From the NCBI RefSeq assembly GCF_002846495.1, contig NZ_PJNE01000001.1, forward strand, positions 3,162,001 to 3,226,000: 64,000 bases of DNA, in the 5' to 3' direction. The number at the start of each line of letters is the position of its first letter. The first letter of the stretch is position 1. Both the position numbers and the translations under genes were made by a program. The stretch is from Phycicoccus duodecadis. Its GTDB lineage: Bacteria > Actinomycetota > Actinomycetes > Actinomycetales > Dermatophilaceae. The notes beneath the pieces were generated by a model. That model had not been told where the DNA came from and did no database searches. It was given only the letters and a program-made list of their open reading frames with translations. Below are positions 57,561 through 64,000 of this stretch, piece after piece.

Positions 57561-58529
57561 CTACTCCCCGCGCCGGTGCTCGGCCCGCACCGGCTCGGCC
57601 AGGACGCCGTACGCGTCGGGCCGGCGGGTGGCCAGGAACGGGAAGAGGGTGAGCCAGTCGTCGCGCTGGGCCAGGTCGAGGTCGGCGACGAGCACCGCGC
57701 TCTCGTCGCGTGGGGCCCGCACCAGGACGCGGCCGTAGGGGTCGGCGATGAACGAGGAGCCGTAGAACGTGATGAGGCCCTCGGTGCCGTAGCGGTTGGG
57801 CACGACCACGAAGACGCCGCTGGCGATGGCGTGCCCGACGATGGTGTGCTCCCACAGCGGGCGGGTGTCGAAGTCGGGGTGGTCGGGCTCGGAGCCGATG
57901 GCCGTCGGGTAGGCGAGCACCTGGGCCCCGCCGAGGCTGTAGGCGCGGGCCACCTCGGGGAACCACTCGTCCCAGCAGGTGGGCAGCCCCAGCCGCATCC
58001 CGAGGTCGTCGAGGGCGTACACCGGGAAGGCGTCGTCGGCCGGACCGGGGCGGAAGTAGCGGTCCTCGTAGTAGCCGGCCGTCACCGGGATGTGCGTCTT
58101 GCGGGTGCGCCCGACCAGCGTGCCGTCGGGCGCGACCAGCACGGCCGAGTTGAAGCCCAGGCCGTCGTCGGTGCCGTCGGCGGCATCGGCCTTCTCGTAG
58201 AGGCTGGCGTGCACGTAGGCGCCGGTGGCCGCGGCGGCCTCGCGGGCGAGCGCCACGGTGGGCCCGTCCTCGAGCGACTCGGCGGTGACGTCCGGGCGGC
58301 CGCTCGGCAGGGTGTCGGCGGGGTAGCGCGACAGGGTGAGCTCGGGCAGGAACACGACCCGGGCGCCGGCGTCGGCGGCGGTGCGGATGCCGTCGAGCAG
58401 CCTCGCGCGCAGCCGGTCGGGGTCTGCGTCCCATGCGTGCTGGACCAGCCCGACGCGCACCGGCGCGTCCTCGGGCTCGTGGACACGGGCGAGCGACGGC
58501 GGGACCCCGTCGGCGGTGATGAGGCGCAT
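57561..58529 (-). CDS. aguB: N-carbamoylputrescine amidase (nitrilase superfamily)
   Basis: 322 residues from ATG 58529. The Glu-Lys-Cys triad is in VFLPELTL, RTRKTHIPV and PTCWDEWFPE. The first ~26 residues precede the usual start (VRVGLVQHAW), so an internal GTG may be used. It hydrolyses N-carbamoylputrescine to putrescine. Pairs with aguA. Confidence 0.9.
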   Translation of the reverse strand: MRLITADGVPPSLARVHEPEDAPVRVGLVQHAWDADPDRLRARLLDGIRTAADAGARVVFLPELTLSRYPADTLPSGRPDVTAESLEDGPTVALAREAAAATGAYVHASLYEKADAADGTDDGLGFNSAVLVAPDGTLVGRTRKTHIPVTAGYYEDRYFRPGPADDAFPVYALDDLGMRLGLPTCWDEWFPEVARAYSLGGAQVLAYPTAIGSEPDHPDFDTRPLWEHTIVGHAIASGVFVVVPNRYGTEGLITFYGSSFIADPYGRVLVRAPRDESAVLVADLDLAQRDDWLTLFPFLATRRPDAYGVLAEPVRAEHRRGE

Positions 58530-58589
58530 GCGGGCCAGTATGCCGTCCGCCCGGGTCGCGGCGTCAGGGGCGACGTCTACCATCGGCCC

Positions 58590-58814
58590 GTGCGACATTC
58601 GAGGTTCTGGGAGCTCATGGCCGGCGAGTTCGGCGCCGCCTACGCGCCCACCCTGGCGCGCTCGCACGTGCTCTCCGCCCTCGGCGGCCGCACCCCCGAC
58701 GAGGCGCTGCGGTCCGGCATGTCCCCGCGCGAGGTGTGGGACGCCCTGTGCGAGGACCAGGACGTCCCCGAGAGCCGGCGGCACGGCCTCGACCCGGCCC
58801 CGCGCCGGCCCTGA
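58590..58814 (+). CDS. DUF3046 protein
   Basis: 74 residues from GTG 58590: VRHSRFWELMAGEFGAAYAP and GMSPREVWDALCEDQDVPES. A conserved actinobacterial protein of unknown function, usually near recA as here. Divergent from aguB. Confidence 0.9.
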   Translation: MRHSRFWELMAGEFGAAYAPTLARSHVLSALGGRTPDEALRSGMSPREVWDALCEDQDVPESRRHGLDPAPRRP

Positions 58815-58899
58815 CGCGCGGCGGTCGGGGGCGCGCCGGTCGGGGGCGCGGCCGATAATCCCGTGGCCGGTGTCGGCGCGCTGGTCTAGGTTCCTGCTC

Positions 58900-59826
58900 G
58901 TGGATGACGTGCTGCTGCGCGCCCGGGGGCTGCGCAAGACCTTCGGTGACTTCGTCGCCGTCGACGGCATCGACGTCGAGGTCCGCCGGGGCGAGGCCTT
59001 CGGGTTCCTCGGCCCCAACGGCGCCGGCAAGTCCTCGACGATGAAGATGGTCGGCTGCGTCTCCCCGGTCTCCGGCGGCGAGCTCAGCATCCTCGGCCTC
59101 GACCCGGCCACCGACGGCCCCGCCATCCGGGCCCGGCTGGGCGTGTGCCCGCAGCAGGACATGCTCGACGAGGACCTGTCGGTCGAGGAGAACCTCTGGG
59201 TCTACGGCCGCTTCTTCGGCCTCTCGAAGCGGGAGGTGCGGGCCCGGGCCGACGAGCTGCTCGAGTTCGCGCAGCTCACCGAGCGCCGCCACGACCGGGT
59301 CGAGCCGCTCTCGGGCGGGATGAAGCGCCGGCTCACCATCGCCCGGGCACTGGTCAACAACCCCGAGGTCCTGCTCCTCGACGAGCCGACCACCGGCCTC
59401 GACCCGCAGGCGCGCCACGTCCTCTGGGACCGGCTCTACCGCCTCAAGCGCGACGGCGTCACCCTCATCATCACCACCCACTACATGGACGAGGCCGAGC
59501 AGCTCTGCGACCGGCTCGTCGTCATGGACCACGGCCGCATCGTCGCCGAGGGGAGCCCGCGCGAGCTCATCGACCGGCACTCCACCCGTGAGGTGGTCGA
59601 GCTGCGCTTCCCGGTCGACGAGCAGGAGCGCCACGTCGAGCCCGTGCGCACCGTGGCCGACCGGGTCGAGGTGCTGCCCGACCGGCTGCTCGTCTACACC
59701 GCCGACGGCGACGACGCGCTGGCCGCCCTGCACGGGCGCGGCATCCAGCCGCTGTCGGCGCTCGTGCGCCGGTCGACCCTCGAGGACGTCTTCCTCCACC
59801 TCACCGGCCGGACCCTGGTCGACTGA
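58900..59826 (+). CDS. ABC exporter ATPase (DrrA/NodI-type)
   Basis: 308 residues from GTG 58900. Walker A FLGPNGAGKSS, signature LSGGMKRR, Walker B LLLDEPTTGLDPQ. C-terminal extension typical of drug/polysaccharide exporters. It overlaps the first permease by one base. Confidence 0.93.
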   Translation: MDDVLLRARGLRKTFGDFVAVDGIDVEVRRGEAFGFLGPNGAGKSSTMKMVGCVSPVSGGELSILGLDPATDGPAIRARLGVCPQQDMLDEDLSVEENLWVYGRFFGLSKREVRARADELLEFAQLTERRHDRVEPLSGGMKRRLTIARALVNNPEVLLLDEPTTGLDPQARHVLWDRLYRLKRDGVTLIITTHYMDEAEQLCDRLVVMDHGRIVAEGSPRELIDRHSTREVVELRFPVDEQERHVEPVRTVADRVEVLPDRLLVYTADGDDALAALHGRGIQPLSALVRRSTLEDVFLHLTGRTLVD

Positions 59827-60677
59827 TGTCGCTCGTCCTGCCTCCGACCGCCCCGGCCGCCGACGCGGGGGGCAGCGGACGTCTGGCGGCCGGGCCGCGG
59901 CGTCCCCTCGGGCGCGGCGAGCGGGTCACGGCGGCGATGGCGCACCACGTCCTGGTCTACCGGCGCACCTGGCGCGGATCGGTCATCAGCCGGTTCCTGT
60001 CGCCGCTGTTCTTCCTGGCCGCCATGGGCCTGGGCCTGGGCTCCCTGGTCGACGCCGGCGGCGGGGTCGGGCAGTCCTACCTGCAGTTCGTCGTGCCGGG
60101 GATCATCGCCTACCAGGGTGCGCTGCTCGGGTTCGGCGACGCCACCTACCCGGTGCTCGGCTACATCAAGTGGAACCGGATGTACTCGGCCACCCTGGCG
60201 ACGCCGCTGGGGGTCACGGACGTCCTGGTCGGCCACCTCACCGTCCTCGCCGCGAACCTGGCCGTCGCGACCGCCGTCTTCGTCGCGGTCGCCGCGCTCT
60301 TCGGGGCCTTCGCCTCCTGGTGGGTGCTGCTGGCGGTGCCCGTGGGGATGCTCACCGGCCTCGCCTTCGCCGTGCCCACGTTCGCGGTCAGCGCCACCAT
60401 CCTCACCGACAACGTCTTCGGCGTCCTCTACCGCTTCGTGCTCACGCCGGTCCTGCTCTTCTCGGGCACCTTCTTCCCGCTCGAGCAGCTGGCCGGGTGG
60501 CTACAGCCCGTCGCGTGGGTCACCCCGCTGTGGCACGGGGTCGTCCTGGCGCGGGCGGCCGCCGCGGGGGAGTGGCCCGGGGCCATGGGGCTGGTGCACC
60601 TCGGGGTCATCGCCCTCTTCATCGGCGTCGGCTGGGTCGTGGCCCACCGTGCGTTCAGCCGGCGGCTGCTGTCGTGA
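59826..60677 (+). CDS. ABC-2 type permease, first
   Basis: 283 residues with six hydrophobic segments and the ABC-2 signature near SGTFFPLEQLAGWLQPVAWV. NodJ-like. Works with the ATPase upstream and the second permease, which overlaps by 4 bp. Confidence 0.9.
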   Translation: MSLVLPPTAPAADAGGSGRLAAGPRRPLGRGERVTAAMAHHVLVYRRTWRGSVISRFLSPLFFLAAMGLGLGSLVDAGGGVGQSYLQFVVPGIIAYQGALLGFGDATYPVLGYIKWNRMYSATLATPLGVTDVLVGHLTVLAANLAVATAVFVAVAALFGAFASWWVLLAVPVGMLTGLAFAVPTFAVSATILTDNVFGVLYRFVLTPVLLFSGTFFPLEQLAGWLQPVAWVTPLWHGVVLARAAAAGEWPGAMGLVHLGVIALFIGVGWVVAHRAFSRRLLS

Positions 60678-61492
60678 GCACCTCCGCGCCCCCGCGCCGG
60701 GGCCCGCGCGTCCTGCCGTTCCCGGCGGCGGCAGGGCTGGCCCGCTTCGTCGTCGCCCGCAACGCCACCGCCTTCCGGCGGGCCTGGGTGCTGCTGCTCA
60801 GCGGCTTCGTCGAGCCCGTGTTCTACCTGTTCTCGCTGGGCGTCGGGCTCGGCGCGCTGATCGGCCGGGTCACCACCGACGGCGGCTCGGTCGTCGAGTA
60901 CGCGGCCTTCGTCGCCCCGGGCCTGCTGGCCGCGTCGGCGATGAACGGGGCGATCTTCGACGCCACCTTCAACGTCTTCTTCAAGCTCCGCTACCAGCAC
61001 CTGTACGACGCCATGCTCGCGACACCGATCGGGCCGCGCGACATCGCGGTCGGCGAGATCACGTGGTCGCTGCTGCGGGGTTCCCTCTACTCGGGGATGT
61101 TCCTCGTCGTGGCGCTGGTCGCCGGGCTCGTCCGGTCGTGGTGGGCGCTGCTCGCGCTGCCGGCCGGGGTGCTCATCGGGCTGGCGTTCGGGGCGGTCGG
61201 GATGTTCACGACCACCTACCTGCGCTCGTGGCAGGACTTCGACTACGTGACCCTGGCGATCCAGCCGATGTTCCTGTTCTCCGCCACCTTCTTCCCGCTG
61301 AGCACCTACCCGGACGCGCTGCAGTGGCTGGTCCGACTGACCCCGCTCTACCACGGGGTCGCGCTCGAGCGTGGGCTCATGCTCGGCGAGGTCGGCTGGG
61401 GGCTGCTGTGGCACGTCGCATACCTGCTGGTGCTGGGCGTGGTGGGGGTCGTCGGCACCTCGCGGCGCATCGCCACGCTGCTGCTCACCTGA
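60674..61492 (+). CDS. ABC-2 type permease, second
   Basis: 272 residues from a GTG, six membrane segments, with SATFFPLSTYPDALQWLVRL as the ABC-2 signature. Probably forms a heterodimer with the first permease. Substrate unknown. Confidence 0.9.
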   Translation: MSTSAPPRRGPRVLPFPAAAGLARFVVARNATAFRRAWVLLLSGFVEPVFYLFSLGVGLGALIGRVTTDGGSVVEYAAFVAPGLLAASAMNGAIFDATFNVFFKLRYQHLYDAMLATPIGPRDIAVGEITWSLLRGSLYSGMFLVVALVAGLVRSWWALLALPAGVLIGLAFGAVGMFTTTYLRSWQDFDYVTLAIQPMFLFSATFFPLSTYPDALQWLVRLTPLYHGVALERGLMLGEVGWGLLWHVAYLLVLGVVGVVGTSRRIATLLLT

Positions 61493-61544
61493 GCGACCGG
61501 GCACGGCGGAGGACGTCGGCGTGTCGCGGCGCGCCGCCGCCGCG

Positions 61545-61560
61545 TCGAACACGTGTTCGT
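61545..61560 (+). promoter_or_regulatory. LexA (SOS) box upstream of recA
   Basis: TCGAAC-ACGT-GTTCGT matches the actinobacterial SOS box consensus TCGAAC(N4)GTTCGA with one mismatch. It lies 175 bp upstream of the recA start. The whole 243-bp gap holds the recA promoter region and no gene. Confidence 0.85.
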
Positions 61561-61735
61561 CTACGCTCGTCCACAGGTGGCGGTTCCGGCCGCACCCGTC
61601 CACAGGCCTCACGGCGGCCCGTGACGGCTGTCGGTGCCTCCACCTAGCGTCTGACCAGACCTCGCGACGAGACCGACAGCGGGAGCTGGTCGCCGGTGGA
61701 CGCGATCGATGACGACACGAAGGAACAGGTGTGAC

Positions 61736-62839
61736 ATGGCTGGACCCAACGGATCTCGCGGCGCCGTCCTCACCGCCCCCGCGGTGAACACCAAGGGCAA
61801 CGGTGGCGGTGAGCGCGACAAGGCCATCGCCTCGGTGATGGCGCAGATCGAGAAGCAGCACGGCAAGGGCGCGGTCATGCGCCTCGGCGACGACGTCCGC
61901 CCCCCCATCGCCGTCATCCCCACGGGCTCCATCGCCCTCGACGTCGCGCTCGGCATCGGTGGCCTGCCTCGCGGCCGCGTCGTCGAGATCTACGGCCCGG
62001 AGTCCTCCGGTAAGACGACCGTCGCGCTGCACGCGGTGGCCAACGCCCAGCGGGCCGGCGGCATCGCGGCCTTCATCGACGCCGAGCACGCGCTCGACCC
62101 CGAGTACGCCAAGGCCCTCGGCGTCGACACCGACGCCCTGCTGGTCTCCCAGCCCGACACGGGGGAGCAGGCGCTCGAGATCGCCGACATGCTGATCCGC
62201 TCCGGCGCCCTCGACATCATCGTCATCGACTCCGTCGCGGCCCTGGTGCCCCGGGCCGAGATCGAGGGCGAGATGGGCGACAGCCACGTCGGCCTACAGG
62301 CCCGCCTGATGTCGCAGGCGCTGCGCAAGATCACCGGTGCCCTCAACACCACCGGCACCACCGCGATCTTCATCAACCAGCTGCGCGAGAAGATCGGCGT
62401 GATGTTCGGCTCGCCCGAGACCACCACGGGTGGCAAGGCGCTGAAGTTCTACGCCTCGGTCCGCCTCGACGTCCGCCGTATCGAGACCCTCAAGGACGGC
62501 ACCGACGCGGTCGGCAACCGCACCCGCTGCAAGGTCGTCAAGAACAAGGTGGCCCCGCCGTTCAAGCAGGCCGAGTTCGACATCCTCTACGGGCAGGGCA
62601 TCTCCCGCGAGGGCGGCCTCATCGACATGGGCGTCGACCACGGCTTCGTGCGCAAGGCCGGCGCCTGGTACACCTACGAGGGCGACCAGCTGGGCCAGGG
62701 CAAGGAGAACGCCCGCCAGTTCCTCAAGGACAACCCCGAGCTCGGCGTCGAGCTCGAGAAGAAGATCAAGGAGAAGCTCGGCATCGGGGTCCCGCGCCCC
62801 GAGGAGCCGGTCGCGGCGGACGTCGCCGTCGACTTCTGA
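61736..62839 (+). CDS. recA: Recombinase RecA
   Basis: 367 residues from ATG 61736, with AAGGA upstream. Walker A is [13 protein letters not shown] (87-94), with [13 protein letters not shown] and [15 protein letters not shown]. Strand exchange and LexA cleavage co-protease. No intein. 10 bp to recX. Confidence 0.99.
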   Translation: MAGPNGSRGAVLTAPAVNTKGNGGGERDKAIASVMAQIEKQHGKGAVMRLGDDVRPPIAVIPTGSIALDVALGIGGLPRGRVVEIYGPESSGKTTVALHAVANAQRAGGIAAFIDAEHALDPEYAKALGVDTDALLVSQPDTGEQALEIADMLIRSGALDIIVIDSVAALVPRAEIEGEMGDSHVGLQARLMSQALRKITGALNTTGTTAIFINQLREKIGVMFGSPETTTGGKALKFYASVRLDVRRIETLKDGTDAVGNRTRCKVVKNKVAPPFKQAEFDILYGQGISREGGLIDMGVDHGFVRKAGAWYTYEGDQLGQGKENARQFLKDNPELGVELEKKIKEKLGIGVPRPEEPVAADVAVDF

Positions 62840-62849
62840 GCCGAGCAGC

Positions 62850-63443
62850 GTGGCGTTCGCCGACGGCACGGCCCCGCCGCCCTCCTGGGCGGCGGGGCCG
62901 ACCCCGTCCCCTGCACCCGGGCCCGACCCCGAGAGCGACCCCCGCACCCGCGGTGAGGCCGTCGACCCGCACGACTGGGCCCGCCAGATCGTCCTGCGCC
63001 AGCTGACGGCCGCACCACGCAGCCGGGCCCAGCTCGAGCAGGCCCTCCGCCGCAAGCAGTGCCCCGATGACGTCGCGACCGCGGTGCTCGACCGGATGGA
63101 GGAGGTCGGCCTGGTCGACGACGAGGCCTACGCCGGGATGCTCGTGCGCAGCCAGCAGGCCGGCCGCGGCCTGGCCCGCCGGGCGCTGCGCCAGGAGCTG
63201 CGCAAGAAGGGGGTCGACGACGAGACGGCCCAAGCGGCCCTCGACGCGCTCGACCCGCACGCCGAGGAGGAGCGCGCCCGCGAGCTCGTGGCCAAGAAGC
63301 TGCGCACCCTGCACGGCCTCGAGCCGGTGGTGCAGACCCGGCGCCTCGCCGGCCTGCTGGCGCGCAAGGGCTACGACGGCGAGCTGGCGATGCGGGTGGT
63401 CCGCGACGCCGTGCGCGACGCGCCCGAGCACCGGCGCGACTGA
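62850..63443 (+). CDS. recX: RecX regulatory protein
   Basis: 197 residues from a GTG. A Pro-rich N-terminus is followed by three-helix repeats (RSRAQLEQALRRKQCPDDVA, GLARRALRQELRKKGVDDET). It restrains RecA filaments. Same operon as recA. Confidence 0.93.
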   Translation: MAFADGTAPPPSWAAGPTPSPAPGPDPESDPRTRGEAVDPHDWARQIVLRQLTAAPRSRAQLEQALRRKQCPDDVATAVLDRMEEVGLVDDEAYAGMLVRSQQAGRGLARRALRQELRKKGVDDETAQAALDALDPHAEEERARELVAKKLRTLHGLEPVVQTRRLAGLLARKGYDGELAMRVVRDAVRDAPEHRRD

Positions 63444-63573
63444 CGGCCCAGGTCGGTGGTCGCGGGTCGGTGGTCGCGGAGCGGCCCCGCAAAGGCGTGG
63501 CCCCTGTCAGCGGTCTCTCTTAGAGTTCCCTCAGGCGTCGAGCCACCGGCGCCGTCACAGGGAGGGGTGCACC

Positions 63574-64000
63574 GTGTCCGACGCGGTCGTGGCCGAAGGG
63601 CTCACGAAGGTCTACGGCAAGGGCGAGGGGCAGGTGCGCGCCCTGGACGGGCTCGACCTCACCGTCGCCGAGGGCACGGTGGTCGGCCTGCTGGGGCCCA
63701 ACGGGGCGGGCAAGACGACCACCATCAAGGTCCTCACCACCTTGCTGGTCCCCGACGGGGGCCGGGCGCGCGTGCTGGGCACCGACGTCCTGGCCGACCC
63801 GGCGACGGTCCGCTCCACCATCGGCGTCAGCGGCCAGTACGCCGCGGTCGACGAGTACCTCACCGGCTTCGAGAACCTCGACATGGTCGGGCGGCTCTAC
63901 CACCTGGGTGCGAAGGCGTCGCGGGTGCGGGCGCGTGAGCTGCTCGAGCAGTTCGACCTCGCCGACGCCGCCGACCGTCAGGTCAAGGGGTACTCCGGGG
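63574..64000 (+). CDS. ABC transporter ATPase (drug-resistance type), N-terminal part
   Basis: From GTG 63574, with GGAGGGG 7 bp upstream, to the window end (about 142 residues). Walker A is LLGPNGAGKTTTIK; the Q-loop region is GVSGQYAAVDEYLTGFENL, typical of the DrrA daunorubicin-type group. The rest lies outside the window. Confidence 0.9.
   Translation, partial: MSDAVVAEGLTKVYGKGEGQVRALDGLDLTVAEGTVVGLLGPNGAGKTTTIKVLTTLLVPDGGRARVLGTDVLADPATVRSTIGVSGQYAAVDEYLTGFENLDMVGRLYHLGAKASRVRARELLEQFDLADAADRQVKGYSG

Noticed and set aside
61736..62839. Possible intein in recA, as in M. tuberculosis
   Set aside because: The protein is 367 residues and uninterrupted.

Overview
The window is a very GC-rich chromosome segment from an actinomycete. 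Codons ending in G/C dominate, there are two F420-type enzymes, and there is a ClgR-type regulator, a DUF3046 gene and an adjacent Lhr/Nei2 pair. The order rpsO-pnp ... dapB ... folA-thyA ... dapA-rnj-ftsK ... pgsA-cinA-clgR ... DUF3046 ... recA-recX follows the Mycobacterium tuberculosis gpsI-to-recX backbone with many local insertions. A Micrococcales member (Intrasporangiaceae-like) is my guess; the sequence does not prove it. No rRNA, tRNA or CRISPR array was seen.

1-4.2 kb: a catabolic operon of a ureohydrolase (partial), a NodB-type deacetylase, a class III aminotransferase and a CoA-acylating (methyl)malonate-semialdehyde dehydrogenase. It fits conversion of a guanidino acid or beta-amino acid to acetyl/propionyl-CoA. 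4.2-9.7 kb: a patch of mobile and broken DNA. It holds the C-terminal third of an mraY gene, a small toxin-antitoxin-like pair, a DUF1905 protein, a complete IS256-family element (6331-7746) with an 8-bp target duplication, the remains of a HepT/HEPN toxin gene at the insertion point, a serine hydrolase, and a solitary end of a related IS256-type element (9505-9613).

9.7-18.9 kb: an amide/formate unit. A MarR regulator, FmdB, an AmiS/UreI channel and formamidase FmdA lie upstream of a four-gene soluble NAD-dependent formate dehydrogenase (fdsG-B-A-D). A cytoplasmic AmiC-like amide sensor is encoded divergently from the MarR gene. The logic is amide in, ammonia plus formate, then CO2 plus NADH. 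18.9-23.4 kb: a cupin/TetR divergent pair, asparagine synthetase, and a frameshifted DUF559 gene bracketed by copies of a short CACGTG-containing repeat.

23.4-39 kb: rpsO, pnp, an orphan type VII secretion-like cassette (YbaB-like, EspC-like, WXG-like membrane protein, small membrane protein), a 45-residue small protein, dapB, siroheme synthesis (cysG, a chelatase), azlCD, a GNAT protein, a crotonase-fold protein, folA-thyA, dapA, RNase J, and an 800-bp repeat-containing intergenic region. 39-64 kb: ftsK, a MauE-thioredoxin fusion, a two-TM ion channel with an unusual filter, dipeptidase, rimO-pgsA-cinA-clgR, nei2-lhr, F420 enzymes, an acyl-CoA synthetase, agmatine deiminase plus carbamoylputrescine amidase, DUF3046, a three-gene ABC exporter, recA (with a SOS box)-recX, and the start of a second ABC exporter ATPase.
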